DNA of 64,000 nt. Origin: Omphiscola glabra. Lineage: Eukaryota; Mollusca; Gastropoda; Lymnaeidae. The notes below the pieces were generated by a model. That model was not told where the DNA came from and searched no databases. It saw nothing but the letters and a program-made list of their open reading frames with translations. The DNA lies in the NCBI GenBank assembly GCA_964017045.1, contig OZ024807.1:22730097-22794096 (forward strand). The letters run 5' to 3'. Made by a program: the position numbers and the translations under genes. Below, piece by piece: positions 12,616 to 24,850 of this stretch (its first letter is position 1; each line of letters starts with the position of its first letter).

Positions 12616-13875
12616 TATAATATAAAACAGCGATGTCACTGCTTTTTTTTCGTACAAAATAAAAGAACAAATCTAGTTAGCTACATCCAATAGCTTTTTT
12701 TTTTTAATGTTATCAATTATTTTTTTTTTAAACAACAAACAAGCAAACCATCAAACTGAAATTAATCATTACTTATAGCATAGATTCAAATTAATTTTCA
12801 AATGCTGTAAATCGGTGGAGTTACCAGGCGACTGTCCGTTCAATTGCGGGTCATTGAATTGATGACTTAAAAATGTGTCATTTTGAAATATTTTAATACA
12901 ATTAAATTATATATATATTAATTCACTTAGAAGCCACATAAAACCTACACCAAAGCTGTCATGAATATGTGGAACCTATGCAGCCCTGCCGAGTCAACAT
13001 AGAACAATTAATTTTAAATGTATATTATAAACAGTGGTTGCCTGCAAGTGTATTTTAATGCCCGTCAATTTTCTTTTTATTGCGTGGATTTTTAGTGGCG
13101 TCTTTATATATTGCGATATAGAAAACATTTAACCTATGTTATGGAAACCCCTAAAAATGTGTTGTTAAAAAAAATGTATATAATAAAATGGCATGTCCCA
13201 GTTTTACGTTATCAGTTCATATAGTTAAATAACATGAGTAATAATAAAATAGGCAAAAAAGAAATTCCCTTTAATTACTACAATATTCAAACTGAACTGT
13301 GGTAATATCGATACGTCTATGGTAGTACCCGAGTGCGATTGGGTCAAATACATCTGATGGCATAGAAATGCATGACTCTAACGAAAAGTACTCTTTTTTA
13401 TGATACTTTTAGTTTATTCAACTCGTTAATTGACAGTATTTGAATGTACATGTATTATTTTATAAATCTTCATTTCTATGACATCATCAGAGTATTCGTT
13501 CTTCTTTTATTATACTGTCGTTCTACGTTAAGCGTCCACATACCGTGTTCTTTTGTTTCCTTCTTGATATTAGCAAAGCTATCTTTTCACCACGCACAAG
13601 AAAGGCGTTCATTTGTGAGCACGAATAAAAACAAAATTACTTTGTACGTTTTTATCATTCAGTATCGACCAAAAAGCAAACTTGTTAAATGTATATAGCT
13701 CTTTGATGAAAAAAACAACAAAAAACTACTTTTATATTGTTCGATAACATTCTGATTCTATGATAATAGCTATAGAAATCCCCTGATAAAAATGTAAGGG
13801 TACTAAGTCCAGTATCCAGTTCATATCCATCAAACACTCAAATACACAAATCCAACATTAGGAGTATGTTATATC

Positions 13876-13906
<31 letters not shown>

Positions 13907-14146
13907 TTGTTATTTCCTACATATACATTTGTTTGCTTTTTATTTTATTATTTTCTGATTCTAATTTTATTTTTATAAATTTTTGTTTGCCTTTTGATAC
14001 AAATAGTAATTCTTTTTTTTTTTAAAATATATAAATATGTTTATACTTTTAAGTTAACTTTTAAAAACAATTAAAATCAGATGTGTCCGAATGCAGGAGA
14101 ATAACGCATAAGAAACTTATAGACGCACATATTAAAAGATGCTTAC
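12616..14146 (-). other. Intron 2 of gene A, 5' part
   Basis: Non-coding. Up to about 13480 it is unique to copy A. From there (attcgttcttcttttattat) it aligns with copy B from about 58405. It contains an AT run at about 13876-13902. The short open frame at 13444-13698 is not kept in copy B. Confidence 0.55.
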
Positions 14147-14506
14147 CATGCACATCAAATTTGTTGCACACAGCCACCTTCCTATCACTGTATTCACAAG
14201 TTAGTTTAGTCAAATCCATGGCCATAAGACGTCCGATATCATAAAACGAAACATCAACGTACATAGTGCTCCGCATAATGAACTGTTCGTCCTCATATAA
14301 ATCCACTGAAGCGGAGGAAAACATTGTATACTCAATCTGTTTGTTGCGATGACACATGTCGACATCACATATGTATAATATTGTATTTGTACCGGTCTCT
14401 GGGCTGTACATGCTCCACGTTAAGTTAGTGGCGGCCGCTGTGCTGACTTCGCAGGAAAAGTTGACCTTTACACCTTCTAGTACGGAACATGTTATTTCAG
14501 ATGCTG
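14147..14506 (-). CDS. Gene A exon 2, N-terminal Ig-like domain
   Basis: Phase 1-1 exon of 360 bp (357 if the second AG of the acagcag acceptor is used), donor GTAAGC after 14147. It begins ASEITCSVLEGVKVNFSCEV, continues with NLTWSMYSPETG, and later has DIGRLMAMDLT and LTCEYSDRKVAVC. The Cys, Trp and second Cys spacing suits an Ig V-like fold with extra cysteines (family inference). It pairs with gene B exon 2 (59051-59407). About 110 bases in the middle are almost identical between copies while the rest differs much more. Confidence 0.82.
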
Positions 14507-15341
14507 CTGTGCATTAAAAGAGTTAATAATGTTTAAAATTATAAATGATTAAACTTATTTTTTCATACTATTGTTTTACCCATGCTTAACACTACGTGCG
14601 TAATATTCTAGGACGACTAAACTAAAGCTAGGGGTAAACAAATAATAATTCCGTTTCCTTATGAGAGTCTCACATTTGCGATCTAAGCATAAACTCATAA
14701 AAAAAAGCCTGCTATTTAACCATTCATAGATGCATACTATTTTCACGCTAAGGCTCTAGCTGTATATACACTTATCATTTGTACGATGGTACAACAATAT
14801 CGTGATAAGAACAAAACAGGATAGCGCGAAATACTATCAAAGCTTAAACACGCGATGAAGCTGAAGAAAAAACAGATGAGCGACACACGTTGAGCTCTTT
14901 TAGTGTCAATTCCATTTTTCTCGGCTTTATGTGAGTAAATATGAAAACATGTACTTTACTTGGACATGATTCATATAGTTTTTTGACAGATTTATGTTTA
15001 TCACATAACATACTCGAAAACATATGTCCTTTTGGGGAATTAATGATAGAGTTTATATCCAACCATGAAACAAACCTTCATTCATCCAGCTATCCAGGAT
15101 CCAGACACCAATATATCCATGCATAAAATAGTATATTTATCCAGCCATGAATCCACACAAACCAAATATCGGTCTATCAGTAAATCAAGTCAACAATTAG
15201 TCATTCATTCATAAGAAAGTCAACCTATCCGTCCATATGTCTTATTGCTGTTGTCTAACCATGTACAAGTTGTATCTTTTTTATTCAATCACTCGGCCAA
15301 CCAACACGCCCACATTAAAACTTCATATAAAAGATGCTTGC
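14507..15341 (-). other. Intron 1 of gene A
   Basis: 835-bp intron aligning with the 685-bp intron 1 of gene B (59408-60092). Open frames on either strand (14844-15062, 14941-15126) are not maintained between copies and are not considered genes. Confidence 0.65.
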
Positions 15342-15417
15342 CTAAATGTGTCTTGACGCACATCAATACAGTTATCAAAACTATATTGGAACTTGTCATC
15401 ATTAGGCCAGTCTTCAT
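15342..15417 (-). CDS. Gene A exon 1: start codon and signal peptide
   Basis: The ATG at 15417 opens MKTGLMMTSSNIVLITVLMC followed by VKTHL: a short basic start, a hydrophobic core and polar end, typical of a secretory signal peptide. The exon is 25 codons plus one base (phase 1), matching the phase 1 acceptor of exon 2. The donor appears to be GC (GCAAGC at 15341) rather than GT. The same start, length and GC donor are found in gene B (60093-60168), with only two residue changes. The open frame on the opposite strand (15245-15484) is the antisense of this exon and upstream conserved sequence. Confidence 0.78.
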
Positions 15418-16400
15418 AGATAAGAATTTCGGATTGTATAAATCTATACTGTTAATGGTAATCGCAATTATAGTTAAAGCTTAATGTATAATTCACTCAT
15501 TTTATTAATCTAAAAATGAATTTATAATGATTGTGTGTATTCATTGTGCTATAAATATAATATTCAATAAATAACAAATACAATTTTATTTATTTAAATG
15601 CAATTTTTTTTGTTTTTAAATGACTCCCTTTTCTTATAAAATAAGTCCCGAAAATCTAAATTCTAGTTCAAGCAGGCGGCATTATGACTGATTAAGACTT
15701 AGTTTCCGTAGAGGTTTCATTTTAAGACTCTATAAAATAAAATTGAAATGAAATTGATTTTATAACATAGATTTTTCGTTTGTTTTAATGCTCACTAAGA
15801 GTTTAAAAAACGCTTGATACATATTATAAACTTCCCCACTTTTATAGTGTTTACAAACTCTTTAAGTAAAATACTTTCTATCCTTTATTACGTCTTATGG
15901 AAGAGGGGAAAACCTATTTTAAAGGGCGTTTTCTTGTTCATGCTCATATTTTCAAAACTGACATAAAATCAATTAAGTAATTTACAACACGCCGTTAATT
16001 AAAAGGTGTTAAATGACAAAGCAATGTATTTAAATGGTGTTAAATTCTTTTTTTTTAGAGAACGAAATAATTTAAAAAGTTAAAGAACAAACGATGAATA
16101 CATCTAAAAGCTAATTTCTAGAGATGTAATTTTTGTCCAAGATATTGTCAATGACTATTTCCAGCGTGAGTTTTGCTTAATTTGTGGTCCAGTGAAATAC
16201 TTTTGCAACAGACATTCTCTGTGGAGCTGAAGCATGCAACGTGTGTGCCAGGTAGTCTTTATTCTACTAGACAGTCGTGTTTGTGCTAGTAGTAGAAATA
16301 TATTTAAAAATGTTTAAGCAAAAAACTTAAAACTAGAGCAACAATAAAATAAAATAAAAAACAAACAAACATAACAAATCAAAAACAAAATAAGCGTAAT
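15418..16400 (-). promoter_or_regulatory. Probable 5' flank and promoter region of gene A
   Basis: Sequence upstream of the start codon aligns with 60169-61130 of copy B. The first 80 bases are especially well kept, as expected of a 5' UTR. Another conserved word, tcgtgtttgtgctagtagta, lies at about 16275; it also occurs near 60985 and, shorter, near 25588. A catTATAAAttc word on the minus strand near 15520 is a possible TATA box. No start site can be fixed from sequence alone. Confidence 0.4.
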
Positions 16401-19400
16401 ACTTGTAAGCATGTTGTTCAACAATTTACAAATTACAACAGGATGGGAAAAGAAATCACAATTGAAAATAGGGCAAAAAATAAGGGTAATAAAGGGGGTA
16501 TGGGTAGGCCATTACATGAGCAAACTGATGATGAATTTCGTATTACAAGCACTGTTGAAACGGCCAATGGCAATTATAAAGATGAACACACAAATGTACA
16601 TTTTTAAACAATTTCGACAAGGATGTAATATAATTTTGAGGATGTTTGAAAGAGATAGAGACAAGAGCCAGTGATCGGAAGGCTTGAAATTCAATTATAA
16701 ATGGTTAACAAGTGATGAAGTGCAGATTATGAAATAGATACAGGGAAGACTGAAAATATTCAATATTTTCTTAAAAATGGTCCAACGCATTGTAAAATAA
16801 CCAATGTATCGTATTTAACAAACCAAAATACACCCACCTAATCAGGGACGTAGATTTAATAAATGCTGATTAAGATATAGATCAAAAACAATTATTATTC
16901 ATTCTACAAACAAATTTACTGTACGAAACGTTTGGCAACATAAATATATAAAAGAACTCCAGTAGTGCGTTATTTTCCAAATTATGTTTATTCGAATTAG
17001 CGGTTGTTGGAAATGCCCGACACTGCGTTTAGTTTTATTCAAATTATATTTGCTATGCTCATTATATAAAGCTGGCGTACAATAAGCGAAAAATATTCCC
17101 GACCATGTAGCAAAAGAAACGTAAATCTAGATAGCGATTGTACACTAAGTGACCAGACCGAGATTATGAGTTCTGCAAACATGTAAATTATTAGATATTT
17201 ACAAATAAACGCTTTCAAAGAAAAGTTTTCTCAGATTGTATTCCAAAGCGCTCGTTTGTCTTGGGTGCAGAGAAATAGAAAGATCGTACACCGTACGTTT
17301 TTGAGTACGTAATATGAAAACATAAATAATCACTAGTATATAATCATTGCTAATAAATAAACATTATTTATTCACACTTGTATTATTTTTTAAAAGCAGG
17401 TAATATTTTCTTAATTTCATAAAAATTACATATTTAAAAACTTAATGTACATACGAGTGGTTGATTCATTAGAATAATATATCATCTTATATTATTATTG
17501 TAAATTTGATATCGTGTGAATTGAAAATGGATATATATATTTTTTTTTAATGTTACGATTTCCTGGTCTATTACATCTATGCAGTCATCACATTTTCCAA
17601 AATCCTTTTTTATGTGCCCTTCTCAAGATAAACAAATGAACTTTTATATAATAAATACTTTTAATTGCAAAGGAAATATTACTCTTCCTTTTGTTTTTTG
17701 TTTGCTTTTTCCGTCTCGTTTTCTATGTTACAACTTTGGTTTGCGCAATGAATCTAAAAATAATAATGTATGCGAATTATTTTAATAAAGTGTAAAACTT
17801 GTTTGAATTGTTGAGGCTGTGATGTCCAGAAAACTGAGATACAAGTCTATAGGAATTTAAATTGCATTTCAACATATTGTTTAATTGTTTAAGAGTCTCA
17901 CAGCCATCTCGTTGATCCTCTAAAAAGTGAGGAAGACTAAGAAATGTGTTAAATTAATCCATAATCGTGCACCTGTAAAACACATTCCTCAACCTAGTTA
18001 CATTTATTGGAATCATGTTTTTAGAACTAGGCAATAATTGTTAATATATTTTCTGTATCCAAACTATATAAAAAAGTTACGTTTAGTTTAAACACGAAGA
18101 AAGTGCATTCTTTTTATACAAAACATTAAAGATGAAACATTGAAAGATTGGGAAGATAGTTTAGTTAATAGTAATGCATTTTATTTTGGGGACAAGTTTT
18201 GTCGTAAATGGATTTTTAAAAAAAAAGCCTAAATTTTTTTTTTTCATTTCAACAAATCTTTTTGACAGATCTCGTGTACATTCTTATATAAAATGGCCAT
18301 GGGACTAATTCCGGCCATCCCAGCAAACAATTATCTTACCCCACAGAAGCCAGGCCGATTAATTAGAGCCAAACTGTCACTTAACACTGACTTAACATCT
18401 GACAACCCCATGAGAAATTACACCCGAAACAATAACAAATGCTTCACTGTGCCTCGGAGTAACACAGTGCAACATAAGCAGTCGTTCTTTCCACGCACCA
18501 TAATCGCTTGGAACAACCTGGACAATACCGCCGTGAAATCGACAACGATCGAAAGCTTCAAGGCCGCCCTGGCATCTGCTAGGAGCCGTTAGATTGGCAA
18601 CATCGCTTCCCCAACCGTTGCACATATGCCAGTATATGGATGCAGCAACGTACAGAACCAGAACCAGAACCAGAACTGGTGTTTGTAATCAACGTGTTGT
18701 CATTGTGGATTTAATTAGGGTAACCGAAATAAACTATCTTTTAATTACGTTAAGATTTGGGTACAATTGAATTGTATTTTGATTTTGTTTATAGAAATGC
18801 GATTAATAAATATTCCAGATTAGCAATACACTTCATTCAAGTGTTCGAATGCAAACTATTCTTCATGTTAAATCCTTTGTTAGTATACCGAGCCTAGACA
18901 GCCATGTTAGTTTATGTTTACGAATAAACATCGAAGAGCACTTACGGAAAGGGTTTTTAAATTTAATTTTAATTTTTAGTTTTGGGGTTGGGGTCATTAG
19001 AAGTGTTTTTTTTTTAGCCATTTTTAAATGAACATATCAATATATCAAATTTCGTTAGTGGTTAAGATATTTAAAATGGTGTACATTTTGTTTGTAATCG
19101 TTAAAGGAATACTTTAATTTTCTTTTTTTAGTTCAAAGGCGTAAAAAAGGTAGAGTAAGCAGATTATATTTATTATACGGAAAATCTGATGATTTCTCTC
19201 TTGATATTCAATTCAAGGGCTTAGAATAGTGTCGTACTTTGTTTTGTTTATTTGTGTGTTTATTTGTGTGTTTATTTGTGCTTTGTTTTTTTTGTAATTA
19301 ACTATGTAAAACACCAAACCCAGATACAGTTAAATAGATACAAATGGGATTGCTATATATTGAGCAATTGCAGGGAAAATCAACTCAAAATTCCTACCAT

Positions 19401-20297
19401 TATTATCCAACTAAGATTGGATTATATCTTCTCGTAAGCCAAAACAAGATAATGTTAAAATGTAGCGCTGATATAAATAGCCCACACTCTAACGATTCCT
19501 AATGATGCACACAGCACACTGCGTATATCTGCATAGAAGGGATTTTATTTTTAAAAAAGAAACAAAAACAATATAATTTATATTTTACATTATTTAAATT
19601 GAATTAAATCAAATCCAGAATAATAAATGTACTTATTTTTAAATGTAAATAAATGTCATATACACAATGTATTTATTATTATTTTCCAATGAAGAAAAAT
19701 GTTAGTATAATAATTAAATATTTATTATTAGTTAAATATTAATCCGATTTTGAGTGTTAAAATATGCTCATACAATTTAACAGTGAAAACATTATACCCA
19801 AATTTTGTAATTCTTAGATGTGGCCAATAAAAGGAGATTGACACAATAATATTATTGGCGTATTATAATTGTTAATATAAAAGCTAATACATTTTTTAAA
19901 AATATGGCAAACAGAAAAATTAACTTTCCACAAATATCTTAAATCTGAATCATGTCGTTTTAAATAGTTGCATTCCAAAGATCGACTACAATACAAATGT
20001 AATAGTCTTATGTGAAACAAAAGCGCACAAACTTATGGTATCTATTTAGAATAGAGACCGACCGAAAGTGATTTTCTGATTTCGTCCGAAACCAAAACTA
20101 GCCCTACTTTAAAAAAAAAAGACTTTTAGCTGAAACCAAAGCTGAAATGAAAGTCTTAAGGAGATTTTGGCTGAAACCAAAGCCAAAGCCAAAATTTAAT
20201 TATTTAGATATTTTTAAATTCGTTCACGCGTACATTCTGCACATTATTTTTTATAAAAAGGAGATCAATGTGAATGTAAATTTAAAAAAAAAACAAC
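16401..20297. other. Copy-A-specific insertion of about 3.9 kb
   Basis: Copy B goes directly from its counterpart of 16400 (about 61130) to the hAT relic at 61242 with only about 100 bases between. The inserted sequence is AT-rich and holds one recognisable element, the LINE 3' fragment at 18290-18690. The frames at 16411-16674, 17579-17785 and 19814-20020 are short, AT-rich and unsupported. Confidence 0.5.
18290..18690 (+). mobile_element. LINE 3' fragment with (CAGAAC)n tail
   Basis: The plus-strand frame 18293-18592 encodes the end of a LINE ORF2: IPANNYLTP near the start, NNNKCFTVPRSNTVQHKQSF, FPRTIIAWNNLDN and ESFKAALASAR. The last part is the usual C-terminus of LINE reverse transcriptases with the WN-L-P/D and FK-L pattern. 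It stops at a real stop codon, and about 60 bases later a short run of cagaac repeats (18655-18678) forms a simple-repeat tail. Everything upstream of the C-terminus is missing, as in 5'-truncated insertions. Confidence 0.75.
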
Positions 20298-20305
20298 AAC
20301 TAATG

Positions 20306-22163
20306 TAGGGGTCTTAAACTCGCGACCCTCGGACCATTTGCGACCCGCGGGACTATATTTTGCAGCCTGCTACATGAAACCAAAGTTTAGTGTTAATACG
20401 ACCGGCGCGTTTTCTCAATTCTCATATTTATAACGCGACCCTCTACGACGGTTTTAGTCGAATTTCACCAAGTAATCTAATTCTGATTTTGTAATGTTTC
20501 TATATATGTTTGTATGTTTATTATAATAGTAAGAACCGTTTTAAAATCGGAGTGAACGTTTTTCATTTTATATCATTTTATGAGACAAACATGGCAAGAG
20601 TGCGGTTTTGATAAAAGCTTTAACAAGTCAGTTGGTGGGTAAAGCACAACCATAATTGTGTAAATCGTAGCAATCGGATACAGTATCAAAGAATTCCTAT
20701 AGAAAATGCTAGATTTTTACGAGTGAGAGAAATTCCGAACATGTCAGCTGGGTAACTTTCAAAACTGGGTTAGTCAAAAAGGGTTACCGGAAATTTAATC
20801 GAAAGAAATTTCGTCGTCGGAAAATTGACGAACGGAAATTTGATCGAACGGAAATTGTGTCGAATCTTTTTTCTAGTTCATACATTTACATTGTCGTCAA
20901 ATTTCTTTTTTGAACGCAATATACTATATATTAAACAGATAATGCGCTCAAAAAGAAACTTGACGAAAAATTTTAACGTATAAACTAAAAAAAAAAAAAA
21001 AAGGATTCGACAAAATTTCCGTTAGATCAAATTTTCGTCGATCAATTTTCCGTCAACGAAATTTCTTTAGAACAGATTTCCGGATACGGTAAAAAAAAAT
21101 GTTTGTACGATAAAAAAATCAAAATTCATTGTCCATACAAATCTTCTTTCTTCGCATAAATACTTCATAAATGTGGCCTGCTACTGCATACTGTTTGAAC
21201 ACGTTTTAGCCTTTAATGCCTTCATGGAGATGGATGGGGTGTTGTAACTGTACTAACTGATCACAAATTGCTCATGGACTTGGCTTTTCTTGTTGACATT
21301 ACACATGAGCGTAATGTAAGAATCAAGAAGTTAAGAGATCATTGATATATTTGACAGTGTTGCCTATGACAATGTAAGGGCATTCGGTACAATATGTCAT
21401 TGTGTATTATGGTTTCTAGAGAAACATCTGCCATTTCCCAACATTCAAAGTACTTTTGGACTCGTAAACACTAATCAATAGTAACTTAGTCGTAAGTATA
21501 CTGATACCATAGCAAAAATAAATGAGAAAAAAAAGATCACATTTTGCAGACTTTAAAACACACCCAGCTTTCCAGCTTTGGTTAAACCTTTCTCCATTCA
21601 ATGTGGACAATGCGCCACAACCAACATTTTTTGAGCTTCGAATGGAGCTGATGGATCTTCAGTGCACATCTAAGTTCAGGGAAGTGAATTGAAAAACAGA
21701 CACGTATGGACATTTTATTAGAACATTTACATCTAACTTCACTGAGGTTTTAAGGTTGTTCAAGCGGATCTTATGACTTTTTGCAAGTTCCTATCTGTGA
21801 TAAAATCTCTTTTTCACTATGAACTTTACAAGTCAAAATTCATGGCCAAACTTACTGATAAGAATCTGCTAGCTGTACTGAGCGTCTCAGTTGCTTCCTC
21901 ACTCAAGACAAAGATGATTAACTATGTAAGATGAAGCTCTGCTAGGTCTGTGGCAAAAAAAAAAAATAGGAGGACGAAATTGAAGCCTAGCTGTTGAAAA
22001 GCCTTAATATATGTATCTGTTATTTACCGAGGTTAAGCAGATTGTAAAAGCTGTACGTTATTTAATTTGTAATCGCTTTTTTTTTTGGTATATTTGATGC
22101 GGCCCAGTCTCAATCCGATTGTACCTCATGAGTTCCTTGGGTGATTTGAGTTTGAGACACTTG
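20306..22163 (+). mobile_element. hAT transposon relic, copy A
   Basis: Ends are taggggtcttaaactc and its degenerate inverse gagtttgagacacttg. Flanks aactaatg (20298-20305) and atctaatg (22164-22171) are an 8-bp target duplication with one mismatch. Inside, broken plus-strand reading from about 21620 to 21940 resembles the C-terminal part of GTF2IRD2/ZBED-like hAT transposases (FFELRMELMDLQC, then SKFMAKLTDKNLLAVL). Stops and frameshifts show it is dead. The same insertion, with the same flanking site, is at 61242-62211 in copy B. Confidence 0.82.
20784..21092. mobile_element. Foldback MITE inserted in the hAT relic
   Basis: The left arm (from ttaccggaaatttaatcgaa) and right arm (ending tttccggatacggtaa) are inverted repeats of each other over about 90 bases. 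Each contains several diverged copies of the word cggaaatttgatcga. The stretch is missing from the matching place in copy B (about 61715), where only a few bases lie between the flanking homologies. It therefore inserted after the segmental duplication. Its superfamily cannot be told without a target duplication, which I could not define. Confidence 0.75.
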
Positions 22164-22171
22164 ATCTAATG

Positions 22172-23600
22172 AATGATTTGGCTTTTACCATTTTAATTAA
22201 AACAATCAAATACATTTCTTTAAAATTGTTTTTATAAATAGTATGGATGAAGAATGTTCAAGGGGGGGGGGGGGGAGGAAAGGCAAACTTTATGCAAAAT
22301 AGACAATTTAGTGACTTTTTATTTTAAAATATAATAACAACCTAGAACATACCCCTACAATAATTATTGATCCTCTAATAGAGATAATTTTAATCTAAAT
22401 ATTATACGTTATTAAGGCTATACAAATATCACCACAAGGTTTTGCGGTTTTCAATATATTAATGGTTTTTGTTTCGTAAATAACTGGCAAAATATCTCTC
22501 TATTTATATTTAGCCTACTACCAACACATTCGTTTTTCCGTGCCGGTGACGTAATTATTTCGTTTGGTGACCACACTGCATCATTCCCATTGGTTTGGGA
22601 AATTATTATTTATATTAATGGGTCTCTTAAATTTGTTGTTCTGACGGGTCTCGACGGAGAATCGAAAAATACATCTCAATAGTTCATTAATATCATACAA
22701 GTTAACGATCTGCAGTAGGTCTACTACATAATTATAGTACTAAACCGTGATACATCCATACGCATATTACTCGTCAATAACATTTTTTGTGAGGATGATT
22801 ATGATAAATTTCAAAAAATTAATGGTTTAAAAAAGGCCTAATTTTATTTTTTTTTAAAAATAAAACAAAATTAATAATAGAAATATTACCATTACCTGGC
22901 TGTATGCACTATATTCAACTTTGCTTATGACAACATTGGTGAGCATGATAATGATAAAAAAATCAATATCACAAATGATGAATTGAATACAGGAGCCAGA
23001 ACGATTAATAAATTGATCGTGGGCCCTTAATATATAGAAGAATAAACCTAGGGTTAAAAATTTTATTTTTGAAAAAAAATTAAAACAGAAATAATTAACT
23101 AAATATTACCATTCCATTAGTTTTTCTTTCACAAAACGTTTTACATTTCCTTAGGCCTAGTTGAAATGTAATTTTTGGAAATATCGTACACGTAGATCAT
23201 CATGATGCTGTGAGCCGTTTTTGCTGAGTATTATTCATTTAAAATAAGATAACAGCAATTCAGCAATACCATAACGTGGACATATCAATAGTGTATTTGA
23301 CAAATGAGGCATCTTACATTTGGCATCAATGCAGTTTGGAATATTTTTTTTTCCCGCCTTAACTCGTTTTCCAGTTAAAACAGAATATGAAAATAAGTAA
23401 TAAACCAACAAGCAAATAATGATCAACAAGGTATTGAAAATATACGTCTGAAGTTGTATTGTAATGTCTTTTAAATGATTCTTATTTAAACTGTGTCGTC
23501 ATTTACGTCACAAACGATCTGTATAATAATTCATGAACCATGTCTTTGTCTTTTTAAGGTATTTGATTAGATACTACATTCAATATTTCATTTCATTTGC
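22172..23600. other. Shared non-coding segment
   Basis: AT-rich sequence aligning in order with 62220-63350 of copy B. Includes a G run at 22261-22276. No gene seen; the minus frame at 23235-23429 is not kept. Confidence 0.5.
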
Positions 23601-23609
23601 AATTAATTT

Positions 23610-24850
23610 TGATTTAGCCGAAACATTTATGAAGCTGGAATTTCCTAAGGAGTCAGGAAAAAAGCACAGTAACCCCGTAGTTCCTGAAAGAAAGAAGTCT
23701 ACATCAGAGAAAAAAAAAACACGAATTAGGATCTGTAGTGAATATTTTAAAACTAAAGATCCAGAGTTAGAAATAGCCAGGTACCCAGTGCCATTACAGT
23801 AAGGAATTATTAGAAAGTTTGCAAGTGGGATTTTAATTCTCAAACAAAGAATCTGCTGATGCCTATAATCAGATCAAGTTTTCAAAAGAAAATAAACGAG
23901 AAATTAGTCTTAAACAATCATAAATGTGTATTGCTTCTGGCATGTTTACAACTTGTGATTACATCTGCACCAAATAGTTCAAGGAAATCATGTACACTTA
24001 CATACAATTTGCGTAGAGAAACAGTGTACATGGATGACATTCAAGTAGGTGTAAAGTATGAGGAGGACCATGCAACTAAACTTCGAACGATGTTGAACAG
24101 CCTGAATGAAAAGCGCTTTAAGTGCAATTTGGAAAAAAAAAACATGTTTGACCAACAATCAATCGCAATGCTTTATTAAAATGAGCAAAAGAAGATGTAA
24201 TTATAACCATGCCGGCACCAACCGATGTTGTCAGTCTACCGTCATTTCTAGGTCAAATGCAGTTTTAAAACAAGCTCTTACCACACATGACAACTGTACT
24301 TGAGCCAATTTTCACCATTCTGATAAAGTTCTGGCTCACCATTTGATGATCACCTAGCCAGCTGCTGAACAATCGGCTAATAAGAACTCTTATTGATACT
24401 CTAGTTTTATATCCTGCTCATTGAGCACATGGACAACATCTTTAACACACATCCGTCTGTAATTAAACAAATAGACATCATAATGAATTATTTTACCAGG
24501 GATATCTTAGTTATGTAAGATAAGATGGAACACCATCAAACTCTAAACCATAATGAGCTTCCGTTACAATCACCCATGTTATGGGTCCACGGCTTTGTAA
24601 GTTAAAGATAAAAGCGAATGGCACTACATGGACAAGACATTTAGACCAACTTCGATTCATGTACGAATCAGAATAAAAATATAGAAACGGGTTTTGGATA
24701 TAATGACAGGGATTCATTACCAAACAACTCAGACAGCACTGTATCATTAACGTCAACACATCCAGAAACTTTAAGTCCACCTAAGATGTAGTTTAATACT
24801 CGATATCCGATACCCACAGTCTATAACATACCCAGAAGATCTCAAAGACA
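23610..24850 (+). pseudogene. Ty3/Gypsy-type retrotransposon relic, copy A
   Basis: Broken plus-strand frames follow a Gypsy pol gene. Around 23760 is the RYPVPL word that opens the reverse transcriptase, and around 24030 is the YMDDIQV catalytic-type motif (usual YxDD). Next come LRTMLNSLNEKRFKCNLEKK and a remnant of the SFLGQMQF turn. At about 24570-24660 the words GPRLCKLKIKANGTTWTRHLDQLR fit the end of a Gypsy integrase, with an RRSQRQSQ tail near 24840. RNase H and most of the integrase are deleted, and stops interrupt throughout. Copy B has the same relic at 63350 to the window end. Confidence 0.75.

Noticed and set aside
15245..15484. Plus-strand frame conserved at 59987-60235
   Set aside because: It is the antisense of the signal-peptide exon and 5' UTR; conservation is explained by the minus-strand exon.
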